Positions 8,247 through 16,860 of a DNA stretch of 64,000 nucleotides are shown here, one piece after another. The DNA comes from an uncultured Clostridia bacterium (lineage in GTDB: Bacteria > Bacillota > Clostridia > UMGS1810): the NCBI GenBank assembly GCA_934500705.1, contig CAKSTI010000003.1:124001-188000 (forward strand), in the 5' to 3' direction. Under the pieces are notes generated by a model. That model was not told the DNA's origin, did no database searches, and saw only the letters and a list, made by a program, of their open reading frames with translations. Position 1 is the stretch's first letter. Each line of letters opens with the position of its first letter. The translations under genes were made by a program, and so were the position numbers.

Positions 8247-9485
8247 ATGTACAGTACGGAAGAAATACGTAAAATAGACTCTCAGATAGCAGATGTTATC
8301 GAGGCAGAGGTAAACAGGCAGAGAAACAAAATCGAGCTTATTGCTAGCGAAAACTTTGTAAGCAACGCAGTAATCGAGGCAATGGGCACACCGCTTACAA
8401 ATAAGTATGCTGAGGGTTACCCCGGAAAGCGTTATTACGGCGGCTGTGAATTTGTCGATGTTGCAGAACAGCTTGCCATCGACAGGGCGAAGGAAATTTT
8501 TGGTGCAGACCACGCCAATGTTCAGCCGCATTCGGGTGCACAGGCAAACCTGGCAGTGTTTTTTGCCGTTCTCAATCCCGGTGATACGGTTCTCAGTATG
8601 AACCTTGCCCACGGCGGGCATTTGAGCCACGGCAGTCCGGTCAACATCAGCGGTAAGTATTACAACATCGTGCCCTACGGTGTTTCGGAGGATACATACA
8701 GGGTGGATTATGACGAAATAAGGAAAATCGCTCTTGAATGTAAACCTAAGCTTATAGTGGCAGGCGCAAGCGCATATCCGAGAATTCTCGACTTCAAGGC
8801 ATTCTCTGACATAGCAAAAGAGGTGGGAGCGTACCTGATGGTCGATATGGCGCACATTGCCGGACTCGTTGCCGCAGGACTTCACCCGTCGCCGGTGCCG
8901 TATGCCGACTTTGTAACTTCCACAACACACAAAACTTTAAGAGGCCCCAGAGGCGGTCTTATCCTTTGCAAAGAGGAACACGCAAAGATTATTGACAAAG
9001 CGATATTCCCCGGCATACAGGGCGGTCCGCTTATGCACATTATAGCGGCAAAGGCAGTGTGCTTTAAAGAAGCTCTCTCCGATGAGTTTAAAGAATACCA
9101 AAATCAGATTGTAAAGAACGCAAAGGCTCTCAGCGGAGAACTTATCAAAAACGGATTTGACCTTGTTTCCGGCGGAACGGACAACCACCTTATGCTCCTT
9201 GACCTGCGCAGTATGCCTATAACGGGCAAACAGGCGGAACATATGCTCGACGAGGTTGGCATTACGGCAAATAAAAACGCCATTCCCTTTGACCCGGAGA
9301 AGCCGTTTGTAACCAGCGGTGTAAGACTCGGAACACCGGCGGTAACATCAAGAGGTATGAAAGAGGAGGATATGGCAGAGATTGCGGAACTTATCTCGCT
9401 TACGCTCAAAGACTTTGACGCAAACAAGGACGGCGTAGCCGGCCGTGTACGTGCGCTTTGCGACAAATATCCGCTGTATAAATAA
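8247..9485 (+). CDS. glyA: serine hydroxymethyltransferase
   Basis: PLP enzyme interconverting serine and glycine with transfer of a one-carbon unit to tetrahydrofolate. The protein is 412 residues, normal for bacteria. It contains the early IELIASENFVS motif, YAEGYPGKRYYGG, a DMAHIAGL segment and the PLP lysine in TTHKTLRGPRGG near residue 229. The ATG at 8247 follows AAGGGAGG; an in-frame upstream ATG at 8202 lies inside the promoter -10 region and is rejected. It has its own promoter and is followed closely by rarA. Confidence 0.97.
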   Translation: MYSTEEIRKIDSQIADVIEAEVNRQRNKIELIASENFVSNAVIEAMGTPLTNKYAEGYPGKRYYGGCEFVDVAEQLAIDRAKEIFGADHANVQPHSGAQANLAVFFAVLNPGDTVLSMNLAHGGHLSHGSPVNISGKYYNIVPYGVSEDTYRVDYDEIRKIALECKPKLIVAGASAYPRILDFKAFSDIAKEVGAYLMVDMAHIAGLVAAGLHPSPVPYADFVTSTTHKTLRGPRGGLILCKEEHAKIIDKAIFPGIQGGPLMHIIAAKAVCFKEALSDEFKEYQNQIVKNAKALSGELIKNGFDLVSGGTDNHLMLLDLRSMPITGKQAEHMLDEVGITANKNAIPFDPEKPFVTSGVRLGTPAVTSRGMKEEDMAEIAELISLTLKDFDANKDGVAGRVRALCDKYPLYK

Positions 9486-9506
9486 GTTGCATTTTAATTC
9501 GGGGGT

Positions 9507-10775
9507 ATGGAATTGAAACCGCTTGCAGATTATATAAGACCGCAGAGTTTGGACGATGTGGTCGGTCAGCATCACATTATAGGCGAGGGAAAGCCGATTA
9601 CAAATGTCATTGAGGGCGATGATATATCCAATATGATATTTTTCGGTCCTTCGGGAACGGGTAAGACAACGGTTGCAAATATTCTGGCAAAGTCGTCGTC
9701 TAAAAAGCTGTTTAAGCTCAATGCCACAAACGCTTCTCTTAAAGATATAAGAGAGGTTGCCTCGTCCGTTGACGGCTTGGAGGGCAGAGGCGGTGTTGTA
9801 CTGTACCTCGATGAGATACAGAATTTTAACAAAAAACAGCAGCAGTCGCTCCTTGAATACATTGAGGACGGCAGTATAACCCTGATTGCAAGCACCACCG
9901 AAAATCCGTATTTTTATATATACAACGCCATTTTATCACGCTGTACGGTAGTTGAGTTTAAACCCGTGTCGGCGGAGGACATCTGCCCGGCGCTCAGACG
10001 TGCGCTGAAAATTGCCGAAGAGCTTTATCCTCAGAAAAAGCCGTCGGTTTCCGACGATGTTCTTATGCAGATTGCAATGTCCGCCTACGGCGACGTCAGA
10101 AAAGCCGTGACGATTTTGGAGATGTGCATAAAGACGGGCGGAATTGACGGCGAGTTTGAAATAACACCCGATACCGTTACAGCCATAACGCAGAAAAGCT
10201 CATTTGCCTTTGACCGTGACGGCGACAACCACTACGACGTGCTGAGCGCATTCCAAAAGTCCATACGTGGCAGCGACCCCGACGCCGCAGTCCATTACCT
10301 TGCAAGGCTTGTCGAGGGCGGCGACCTCATATCCATATGCCGCCGTCTGCTTGTTATAAGTGCGGAGGACGTGGGACTTGCTTATCCGAATGCGATAGCC
10401 GTTACCAAAGCCTGTGTGGACAGCGCCCTGCAACTCGGATTTCCAGAGGCGAGAATACCGCTTGCGGAGGCGGTGATTTTCCTTGCCGGACTCCCCAAGT
10501 CCAATTCGGCAATCTGTGCAATAGACAGCGCCCTTTCCGACATAAAGAACGGGAACGCCGGCGATATTCCGCCGTACCTTAAAGACGGCCATTATTCCGG
10601 CGCAAAAAATCTCGGACGTGCGGTAGGGTATAAGTACCCTCACGATTACCCGAATTCATACGTAAAACAGCAGTATCTGCCGGATAATCTTGTCGGCAGA
10701 AAGTACTATGAGCCGGGTGAGAATAAATTTGAAAACGGAATAAAATCACATCTTGATAATTTAAATAACTATTAG
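9507..10775 (+). CDS. rarA: replication-associated recombination protein A (RarA/MgsA AAA ATPase)
   Basis: A 422-residue clamp-loader-like AAA+ ATPase acting at stalled replication forks. It begins PLADYIRPQSLDDVVGQHH. Walker A is GPSGTGKTT near residues 49-57 and Walker B is LYLDEIQNF near 94-102. The C-terminal half has the MgsA-type tetramerization region and the conserved KNGNAGDIPPYLKDGHY segment. The ATG at 9507 lies only one base after GGGGG; TTG at 9513 has better spacing, so the first two residues are uncertain. The gene is 21 bases after glyA and 13 before the zinc-ribbon gene. Confidence 0.93.
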   Translation: MELKPLADYIRPQSLDDVVGQHHIIGEGKPITNVIEGDDISNMIFFGPSGTGKTTVANILAKSSSKKLFKLNATNASLKDIREVASSVDGLEGRGGVVLYLDEIQNFNKKQQQSLLEYIEDGSITLIASTTENPYFYIYNAILSRCTVVEFKPVSAEDICPALRRALKIAEELYPQKKPSVSDDVLMQIAMSAYGDVRKAVTILEMCIKTGGIDGEFEITPDTVTAITQKSSFAFDRDGDNHYDVLSAFQKSIRGSDPDAAVHYLARLVEGGDLISICRRLLVISAEDVGLAYPNAIAVTKACVDSALQLGFPEARIPLAEAVIFLAGLPKSNSAICAIDSALSDIKNGNAGDIPPYLKDGHYSGAKNLGRAVGYKYPHDYPNSYVKQQYLPDNLVGRKYYEPGENKFENGIKSHLDNLNNY

Positions 10776-10788
10776 GGAGGTTTTTACA

Positions 10789-11136
10789 TTGAGAAGTGAC
10801 ATTATCGAAAAAGTGAGAAAGGCTGTAAGCAAAACAGCAAAAAAAGCTGCAAAGGTTTCCGGCGACACCATTGACTACACAAAGCTTAAATTAAAGCTCT
10901 ATGACATCAGGGACAGCCTGGACGAAAACTATGCCAGGATAGGACGCCTTGTGTATGACGGCGAGGACAGCGAAGAGATAGAAAAGACCTGCACCGTTAT
11001 AACAGAGCTGCGTGACGAGGAGGCGCAGATTAAGGAAAAAATTGACGCTTTAAAGAACAAGAAAACCTGCGAAGTTTGCGGTGAAAGAGTTGAGTCCGAC
11101 TCCGAGTACTGCCGCTCCTGCGGTCACAAGTTTTAA
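10789..11136 (+). CDS. small coiled-coil protein with C-terminal zinc ribbon
   Basis: A 115-residue protein of unknown function. Residues about 25-90 are charged and predicted helical or coiled-coil. The C-terminus carries two CxxC knuckles, CEVCG and CRSCG, separated by about 12 residues: a zinc-ribbon pattern. It starts with TTG preceded by AGGGAGG at good spacing. It lies 13 bases after rarA, so it may share that transcript, and it ends just before a NrdR-box-like element. No membrane segment is seen. Confidence 0.8.
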   Translation: MRSDIIEKVRKAVSKTAKKAAKVSGDTIDYTKLKLKLYDIRDSLDENYARIGRLVYDGEDSEEIEKTCTVITELRDEEAQIKEKIDALKNKKTCEVCGERVESDSEYCRSCGHKF

Positions 11137-11142
11137 GAAAAA

Positions 11143-11158
11143 CCACAATATATAGTGG
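11143..11158. promoter_or_regulatory. NrdR-box-like element, distal
   Basis: CCACAATATATAGTGG is a symmetrical 16-mer matching the NrdR box consensus (acaCwAtATaTwGtgt) at the core positions. It lies 275 bases upstream of the first promoter-proximal box, directly after the zinc-ribbon stop codon and before a terminator. Its sequence family is clear; whether it is used is not. Confidence 0.6.
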
Positions 11159-11169
11159 TCGGAAAATCA

Positions 11170-11207
11170 CAGCCGGGCATATTTTGTGATATGCCCGGCT
11201 GATTTTT
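11170..11207 (+). terminator. intrinsic terminator after rarA and the zinc-ribbon gene
   Basis: Perfect 13-bp stem CAGCCGGGCATAT / ATATGCCCGGCTG with a six-base loop, followed by ATTTTTT. It separates this transcript from the nrd promoter. Confidence 0.92.
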
Positions 11208-11375
11208 TGCGAAAAAGCGGCAAAATTAGTGTCAATTATATTTTGAAATATTTTACAATGTGAATTTTGAGGCTTAAAAAGGCTATATAAAACTGCATAA
11301 CAACGTGTTATCAAATTGTTACAAAGCAAAATAATATTGTAAAAGAATTGTAATAAATTTATTTGCTCTCAGCAC

Positions 11376-11404
11376 TTGATTTTTTTGTGTCGTTGAATTA
11401 TAAT
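11376..11404 (+). promoter_or_regulatory. promoter of the nrdDG operon
   Basis: TTGATT at 11376-11381 and TATAAT at 11399-11404, spacer 17. Transcription should start near 11411, placing both proximal NrdR boxes just downstream, a position suited to repression. The AT-rich DNA from 11208 to 11375 shows no gene. Confidence 0.75.
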
Positions 11405-11417
11405 TATTATCGCAGCG

Positions 11418-11465
11418 ACACAATATATAGAAACTCTTGCGAGTTGAAAACACAATATATAGTTA
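11418..11465. promoter_or_regulatory. pair of NrdR boxes controlling nrdDG
   Basis: Two copies of ACACAATATATAG, at 11418-11430 and 11450-11462, are spaced 32 bases start to start, about three helical turns. This matches both the sequence and the tandem arrangement known for NrdR, the ATP/dATP-sensing repressor of ribonucleotide reductase genes. No nrdR gene lies in the window. The identification is strong because the downstream gene is nrdD. Confidence 0.9.
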
Positions 11466-11507
11466 TTTTGTTAACTGTTTCATAATTAGGGAGGAAGGGA
11501 AAGACCA

Positions 11508-13715
11508 ATGGTAAGTACAATAAGAAAAAGGGACGGAAGAATTGAAAATTTTGATAAGGAGAAAATCGTCAACGCCATTTTAAAGGCTATGAACCACGAG
11601 TTTGTAAATGACATAAACTATGCCGAAAAAATTGCAAATTCGATTGAGGAAGTAGACAAAGACGTAATCGACGTTGAGGAAATTCAGAACCTTGTTGAAA
11701 TTGAACTGATGAAGTCCCAGTACAAAAACGTTGCCAAGGCATATATTCTCTACCGTGATAAGAGAAATATTGCCCGTGGCAGAAAAACATACGATATGTA
11801 TATGGGCATCGTAAACACTATTGCAAACGAAATCACCAAGGAAAACGCAAATATGAATGCGGAAACTCCTGCCGGAATGATGATGAAGTTTGCAAGCGAA
11901 AATTCAAAGGCTTTTGTTATGGATATGCTCCTCTCGCAGACCTCAAAGGATTATGTAAAGAGCAATTATATTCACATTCACGATGCGGACTATTACCCCA
12001 CGAAATCGCTTACCTGTCTTCAACACCCGCTCGACAAGATACTTAAAAACGGTTTCAGAGCCGGCCACGGTTCGTCAAGGCCGGCAAAGAGGATTGAAAC
12101 TGCGGCAATCATTGCCTGCATATCAATGGAGTCCATACAGAACGAGATGCACGGCGGTCAGGCAATACCGGCGTTTGACTTCTACCTTGCTCCGTATGTG
12201 CGATATACATACGTCGAGGAGATTGAAAAAATCGAAAAGTTTGAAAACTGTAAGTTAGACCACCTTAAATCAAAGGAGTTTGATGACTATATAACAAGAC
12301 CGCTCAACGGACTTTCCGGTGACGAAAGATACGTTCAGCACGCTATGAACCAGACCGTAAACAGAGTTCATCAGTCTATGGAGTCATTCATACACAATAT
12401 GAACACCATTCACAGCAGAGGCGGTAACCAGGTTGTGTTCTCGTCCATAAACTACGGTACCGATACGTCCGCCGAGGGCAGATGTATTATAAGAGAGCTT
12501 CTCAATTCCACCTACCGTGGAGTCGGCAACGGCGAAACTCCGATTTTCCCCATTCAGATATGGAAGAAAAAGAGGGGCGTAAGCTATCTGCCGGAGGACA
12601 GAAACTTTGACCTCTACAAATTGGCGTGCAAGGTTACGGCAAAGAGATTTTTCCCGAACTTTTTAAATTTGGACGCAACGTTCAATCAGCACGAAAAATG
12701 GAATGCCGATGACCCGGAGAGGTATAAATACGAGGTTGCCACAATGGGCTGCCGTACAAGAGTTTTTGAAAACAGGCACGGCGAAAAGACATCAATCGGC
12801 AGAGGAAACTTGTCGTTTACGACAATCAATATAGTTAAGCTTGCCCTTGAATGTATGAATATTGCCGACTATGACGAGAGAATATCCACGTTCTTTAAAA
12901 AACTTGACAAGTGCGTTGATGTTGCGGCAGCACAGCTCTATGACAGATATTCGTTCCAGAGGACGGCACTTAAAAAGCAGTTCCCGATGCTTATGAACGG
13001 TATGTGGGAAAACAGCGAAAAGCTCGCATATGACGAGCCTGTTAAGAACGTGCTTAAAACCGGTACCCTCGGCATAGGATTTATCGGTCTTGCAGAGTGT
13101 CTCATTGCCCTTACCGGCCACCACCACGGCGAGGACGAAAAATCCCAAAAGCTCGGTCTTAAAATCATAAGCCATATGCACGACCGAATTGCCGATATTG
13201 CGGCTGATAAGAACTTGAATTACAGCTTGCTTGCAACTCCGGCAGAGGGACTGAGCGGTAAATTCACCAAAAAGGACAGAGAACAGTTCGGTATGATTAA
13301 AGACATCACCGATAAGGATTATTACACCAACAGCTCGCACGTTCCGGTATGGTACAAGTGCAGTGTTGAGCACAAGGCAAAGATTGAGGCTCCGTATCAT
13401 CAGTACGAGGGCGGCGGACATATATTCTACGTTGAGCTTGACGGCGACGCAACGCACAATCCGGAGTGCATTATGCAGACGGTTGACCTTATGGATAAAT
13501 ACAACATCGGTTACGGCTCGGTAAACCACACGAGAAACCGCTGCCTTGACTGCGGATTTGAAAATGCGGAAAAGGACATAAAGGTTTGCCCGAACTGCGG
13601 AAGCGAAAACATCGACGTTATTCAGAGAATAACCGGCTACCTCGTAGGAAGTGTAAACAACTGGAATGCCGCTAAAAAAGCAGAACTCAGGGACCGTGTA
13701 ACTCATGAACTTTGA
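11508..13715 (+). CDS. nrdD: anaerobic (class III) ribonucleoside-triphosphate reductase
   Basis: Glycyl-radical enzyme that makes deoxyribonucleotides from NTPs without oxygen. It has 735 residues. An ATP-cone allosteric domain covers about 1-95 (TIRKRDGRIENFDKEKI start). The barrel contains the HIHDADYYP segment. The C-terminal zinc site is formed by two CxxC pairs, CLDC near 679-682 and CPNC near 695-698, and the radical glycine is most likely Gly710 in RITGYL. The start follows a strong GGGAGGAAGGG site. It overlaps nrdG by 11 bases. The two NrdR boxes upstream indicate nucleotide-dependent repression. Confidence 0.97.
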   Translation: MVSTIRKRDGRIENFDKEKIVNAILKAMNHEFVNDINYAEKIANSIEEVDKDVIDVEEIQNLVEIELMKSQYKNVAKAYILYRDKRNIARGRKTYDMYMGIVNTIANEITKENANMNAETPAGMMMKFASENSKAFVMDMLLSQTSKDYVKSNYIHIHDADYYPTKSLTCLQHPLDKILKNGFRAGHGSSRPAKRIETAAIIACISMESIQNEMHGGQAIPAFDFYLAPYVRYTYVEEIEKIEKFENCKLDHLKSKEFDDYITRPLNGLSGDERYVQHAMNQTVNRVHQSMESFIHNMNTIHSRGGNQVVFSSINYGTDTSAEGRCIIRELLNSTYRGVGNGETPIFPIQIWKKKRGVSYLPEDRNFDLYKLACKVTAKRFFPNFLNLDATFNQHEKWNADDPERYKYEVATMGCRTRVFENRHGEKTSIGRGNLSFTTINIVKLALECMNIADYDERISTFFKKLDKCVDVAAAQLYDRYSFQRTALKKQFPMLMNGMWENSEKLAYDEPVKNVLKTGTLGIGFIGLAECLIALTGHHHGEDEKSQKLGLKIISHMHDRIADIAADKNLNYSLLATPAEGLSGKFTKKDREQFGMIKDITDKDYYTNSSHVPVWYKCSVEHKAKIEAPYHQYEGGGHIFYVELDGDATHNPECIMQTVDLMDKYNIGYGSVNHTRNRCLDCGFENAEKDIKVCPNCGSENIDVIQRITGYLVGSVNNWNAAKKAELRDRVTHEL

Positions 13716-14223
13716 TTTGGAAAATACAAAAATAAGAATAATGGATATTATGCACTCGTCGTCGGTTGACGGCACGGGATTTCGTGATGTACTGTTTGTA
13801 AATTACTGTCCGCATCATTGCGACGGGTGCCAGAACCCGGAAACGTGGGACAAGGCGAACGGCAGAGATGTCACGCTGAAAGAAGTTTTTAACGATTTGA
13901 CAAAGAGCTATCTTACAAACGTGACGTTTAGCGGCGGAGAGCCGTTTGAACAGGCGGAAAATCTTTATATTCTTGCGTGCGCATTAAAGGAATACGGCAA
14001 GACAATCTGGGCTTATTCGGGATATACCTTTGAACAGATTACGTCAGACCCGGTAAAGAAAAAACTTCTTGAAATGTGCGATGTCCTGGTTGACGGCAGA
14101 TTTGACAAGAACAAAACTGAGCTTAATCTGCGCTTTAAAGGTTCTACAAATCAGAGAATAATAGATGTGGCAAAATCTTTGGAGAACGGCAGTGTTATTT
14201 TGTACGATTTAGATAATTTTTAG
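13705..14223 (+). CDS. nrdG: anaerobic ribonucleotide reductase activating protein (radical SAM)
   Basis: Radical-SAM activase that installs the glycyl radical on NrdD. The 172-residue size is typical. The iron-sulfur motif CxxxCxxC is at Cys35, Cys39 and Cys42 (YCPHHCDGCQ), followed by TFSGGEPFEQ, the usual GGEP SAM-binding element. It begins inside the 3' end of nrdD, so the two are probably translated in a coupled way. About ten bases further the ribU promoter begins. Confidence 0.95.
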   Translation: MNFDLENTKIRIMDIMHSSSVDGTGFRDVLFVNYCPHHCDGCQNPETWDKANGRDVTLKEVFNDLTKSYLTNVTFSGGEPFEQAENLYILACALKEYGKTIWAYSGYTFEQITSDPVKKKLLEMCDVLVDGRFDKNKTELNLRFKGSTNQRIIDVAKSLENGSVILYDLDNF

Positions 14224-14232
14224 AACTGACGA

Positions 14233-14261
14233 TTGACATTTTTCCCGCAGAGTAATATACT
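14233..14261 (+). promoter_or_regulatory. promoter of the riboswitch-controlled ribU transcript
   Basis: Consensus TTGACA at 14233-14238 and TATACT at 14256-14261 with a 17-base spacer; transcription would begin about 14268, right at the riboswitch. Confidence 0.78.
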
Positions 14262-14269
14262 CATATTAA

Positions 14270-14378
14270 GTCTTCGGGGCGGAGTGAAATTCTCCACCGA
14301 CGGTATAGCCCGTGAGCTCTTTGTGAGTTGATTTGGTGTAATTCCAAAGCCGACAGTACAGTCTGGATGGTAGAAGAT
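14270..14378 (+). promoter_or_regulatory. FMN riboswitch (RFN element)
   Basis: The conserved RFN blocks are readable in order: CTTCGGGGCGGAGTGAAATT, TCTCCACCGACGGTATAGCC, CCGTGAGC, a variable arm, GATTTGGTGTAATTCC, CAAAGCCGACAGTACAGTCT and GGATGGTAGAAGA. A terminator follows at 14396, giving the usual FMN-off design in which high FMN stops transcription before ribU. Confidence 0.95.
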
Positions 14379-14395
14379 TTTTGTGTGGTATATTA

Positions 14396-14428
14396 ACACG
14401 CCCCGAAGTATATTTCGGGGTGTTTTTT
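14396..14428 (+). terminator. riboswitch-controlled terminator before ribU
   Basis: ACACGCCCCGAA pairs with TTCGGGGTGT, followed by seven Ts. Its placement between the RFN element and the gene marks it as the expression platform. Confidence 0.88.
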
Positions 14429-14449
14429 TACCCTGTGGGGGGATTCTTT

Positions 14450-15037
14450 ATGGAAAAATCAGTACTTAACAAAAATGTAAAAATAGCTATGCTTTCCGCA
14501 GTGTCGGCGCTCTTGATGTACGCAGACATTCCGCTTTGGTTTGCGCCGCCGTTTTACAAAATCGATCTCAGCGAGGTAGCCGTTATGATTGGCGCTTTTG
14601 CGCTCGGTCCGGTTGCAGGGGTGTTCATAGAGCTTTTTAAGATTGTGCTTATACTATTGATAAAGGGTACTACGACAGGCTTTGTCGGCGAGGCGGCAAA
14701 TTTTATAATTGGTTGTTCGTTTGTCCTTCCGGCAGCGATTATATATCAAAAGTGCAAAACAAAGAAAAGTGCGATTATCGGAATGGCAATAGGAACGGCT
14801 GTAATGACAGCAATAGGGTGCGTCATAAATGCATTTGTACTAATTCCGGCGTATGCCGCCGCTTTTAAAATGCCGCTTGACGCTATAATTGCTCTCGGCA
14901 CAAAGGTAAATTCCGGCATAAATTCGCTTGCAACGCTTGTTTTGTTTGCCACTGCGCCGTTTAATATTTTAAAGGGCATACTTGTCGGAATAATTACGTG
15001 TCTGCTCTATAAGCGTGTGAGGTTTATATTAAAATAA
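14450..15037 (+). CDS. ribU: riboflavin ECF transporter substrate-binding subunit
   Basis: Integral membrane S component that captures riboflavin and works with a shared ECF energizing module, which is not in this window. The 195-residue protein has about six hydrophobic helices and the RibU-like segment DIPLWFAPPFYKIDLSEV near residues 25-42, followed by IGAFALGPVAG. The ATG at 14450 follows GGGGGG; the longer in-frame reading would start inside the riboswitch terminator. The FMN riboswitch directly upstream makes the riboflavin assignment firm. Confidence 0.94.
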   Translation: MEKSVLNKNVKIAMLSAVSALLMYADIPLWFAPPFYKIDLSEVAVMIGAFALGPVAGVFIELFKIVLILLIKGTTTGFVGEAANFIIGCSFVLPAAIIYQKCKTKKSAIIGMAIGTAVMTAIGCVINAFVLIPAYAAAFKMPLDAIIALGTKVNSGINSLATLVLFATAPFNILKGILVGIITCLLYKRVRFILK

Positions 15038-15052
15038 AAAAGAGGTTTTCTT

Positions 15053-15718
15053 ATGTGCAGCATCAGTGCAGTTGTTTTTGATATGGACGGCGTTATATTC
15101 GACACCGAGCGGCAGGGTTGGCAGCGTGCCTGGGCAGAGGTTGCTCCGCATTACGGCGCATACAACGTGGAAAGATTTTTTACGCAGATGATGGGTGCAA
15201 GTGCGGAGGATATTTCAAAGTTATTTTTTAAGGAGTACGGGGATAAATTCCCGTTCGCCGATTATCACAGAGATGTAAAAAATCGCGTTATCGAGATTAC
15301 CGAAACGGAGGGTCTTAAATTTAAGGACGGTGCGGAGGAAATACTGCACTATCTTAAACAAAGGGGGATTCCGACTGCTCTTGCAACGTCAACGGTTCGT
15401 CCCACGGCGGAAAAGTTTTTAAAGCGAATGAAAATTTATGACTGCTTTGACAAAATAATGACCGGCGATGCAATAACACATTGCAAGCCGGACCCGGAAA
15501 TATATTTAAAGGCGGCAGACGCTCTCGGCATTGCCCCCAAAAAGTGCGTCGCCGTAGAGGACTCATTTAACGGAATACGTTCGGCATACAGAGCAAAAAT
15601 GAAGCCGATTATGGTTCCCGATACGGTTCAGCCGACGGAGGAGATAGAAAAACTTCTGTTTCGCAAATTTTCGTCACTTACAGAAACACTCGATTTCTTT
15701 AAAAGTTGCGGTATGTAG
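15053..15718 (+). CDS. HAD-superfamily phosphatase / beta-phosphoglucomutase-like
   Basis: A 221-residue haloacid dehalogenase family enzyme. Motif I is FDMDGVIFDTE near residues 8-18, motif II is ATST near 106, motif III is the KPDPEIY lysine near 144, and motif IV is AVEDSFNGI near 164. The cap is helical, as in phosphoglucomutase-like HADs. It is 15 bases downstream of ribU and so may be under FMN control; an FMN or sugar-phosphate hydrolase role is possible but unproven. Confidence 0.85.
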   Translation: MCSISAVVFDMDGVIFDTERQGWQRAWAEVAPHYGAYNVERFFTQMMGASAEDISKLFFKEYGDKFPFADYHRDVKNRVIEITETEGLKFKDGAEEILHYLKQRGIPTALATSTVRPTAEKFLKRMKIYDCFDKIMTGDAITHCKPDPEIYLKAADALGIAPKKCVAVEDSFNGIRSAYRAKMKPIMVPDTVQPTEEIEKLLFRKFSSLTETLDFFKSCGM

Positions 15719-15750
15719 ACGGCGAACGGAAGTTCGTCCGCCGTTTTTTT
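15719..15750 (+). terminator. terminator after ribU and the HAD gene
   Basis: ACGGCGAACG pairs with the TTCGTCCGCCGT arm (one bulge), followed by seven Ts. Confidence 0.85.
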
Positions 15751-15754
15751 GCCG

Positions 15755-15940
15755 TTATCTGCAACAGCTTGATTTAACCTTGAAAGACTCGCAGTCGGTG
15801 CACTCCACAACCGTCGGGTTTGCTTCGTGTGTACCTACTGAGATTTTTTCAAGTGTGCAGTAGTCCTGAGTATCACAATGATGCTCGCACTGCTGTACGG
15901 TACAACCTATCGCTTTGTTCGGATTGCTGCAATTTGCCAT
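15755..15940 (-). CDS. DUF1540 family cysteine-rich small protein
   Basis: A 61-residue protein with nine cysteines and one conserved spacing set: C(x)VxxCxxHC near 13-22, CTLEKISVG near 28-36, and a C-terminal CTDCESF near 48-54. This is the DUF1540 pattern, a presumed metal-binding module common in Clostridia. The ATG is preceded by AAAAGGAGGT at ideal spacing, so this short gene is real. It is convergent with the ribU/HAD transcript. Function is unknown. Confidence 0.85.
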   Translation of the reverse strand: MANCSNPNKAIGCTVQQCEHHCDTQDYCTLEKISVGTHEANPTVVECTDCESFKVKSSCCR

Positions 15941-16038
15941 ATATAAAACCTCCTTTTTTGATTGCGGTAGTATTTTGCCCGTTTTTTAAAAAAATATTAT
16001 TTCAATATTTTACTACTGTTACAAAATTGCTACATATG

Positions 16039-16068
16039 TTGAAATTTGAATATCGGGTGTGATAAAAT
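16039..16068 (+). promoter_or_regulatory. possible promoter of the lipoprotein gene
   Basis: TTGAAA at 16039-16044 and TAAAAT at 16063-16068 with an 18-base spacer, in the AT-rich divergent gap. Weaker than the other promoters listed. Confidence 0.4.
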
Positions 16069-16104
16069 ACATATGATAACCGAAAAAATACGGAGGTGTG
16101 AAAC

Positions 16105-16818
16105 GTGAAAAAAATATTTAAAAGCATTTTTGCCGTGTTTATGATTGCCGTTTTGTCAATGACACTCATATCGTGCGGCGGCAAAAAAGAACAGAAAAAG
16201 ACCGATAAGAACGTTAAAACATCAACTGCGGAAGTTAAAGATGAAGTTTCGGAGAAAACCGAGGATAAAGCGGAGAACAAAAAGGAGGAGGCGGAAGTGC
16301 CTCTTGCGGAAACCGACGAGCAGAGCGCACGCACTGCATTTTCCGATTATGTCAGTGCCGCCAAAAAGCTCGATTTTAAAACTATGAACAAGTATATTCC
16401 GGGCGAAAACACTTTGCCGATATTGGAGTCATACAGAAAGGCGTATTCAAAGTACGATATCAGCGAGTCAAGAATTGAGGAGCTTTGCAAAGCACGTCTT
16501 GCGACGTTTTCCGTATCTCCGATTTCCTCCATAAAAAGCGGCGAAAACGTAATCGTAACCGCAAAAATAATGACGGTTAATATGGAACTTTTGCAAAACA
16601 AATGGCTTGAAACGCTGTGCAACAAATATCCGGAGTATGCCTCGCTTTCGGAGGAGGAGATGACTGCCGAAAACGTTGACGTTCTCATTCAGGTGATGAT
16701 TGACGTTTTAAAAAAGGCAGAACCTACGGAGGAAAGCAAAAAAGATTTTGTACTTACGCCAAAAAACGGCAGTTGGGTAATAGGTGCGACGAGCGAGGAA
16801 ATTTTCCCATCGAATTAG
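16105..16818 (+). CDS. predicted lipoprotein of unknown function
   Basis: A 237-residue exported protein. The N-terminus has a lysine start, a hydrophobic core and the lipobox LISC with the modified cysteine near residue 24. A highly charged Lys/Glu linker of about 45 residues follows. The folded part, about residues 70-237, begins SARTAFSDYVSAAKKLDF and resembles small helical/alpha-beta domains that follow lipoprotein linkers, but I do not recognise a named family. The GTG start has a GGAGGTG site just upstream, 12 bases from the ATG-like reading. It is followed 42 bases later by the TM1266-like gene. Confidence 0.75.
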   Translation: MKKIFKSIFAVFMIAVLSMTLISCGGKKEQKKTDKNVKTSTAEVKDEVSEKTEDKAENKKEEAEVPLAETDEQSARTAFSDYVSAAKKLDFKTMNKYIPGENTLPILESYRKAYSKYDISESRIEELCKARLATFSVSPISSIKSGENVIVTAKIMTVNMELLQNKWLETLCNKYPEYASLSEEEMTAENVDVLIQVMIDVLKKAEPTEESKKDFVLTPKNGSWVIGATSEEIFPSN

Positions 16819-16860
16819 GCAGAGGGAACTTGAACCCGAACATTGCCTCAGGAGGTTATT

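Noticed and set aside
12792..13775. Minus-strand reading of 327 codons opposite nrdD
   Set aside because: Antisense to a highly conserved gene, with low-complexity hydrophobic composition and no domain.
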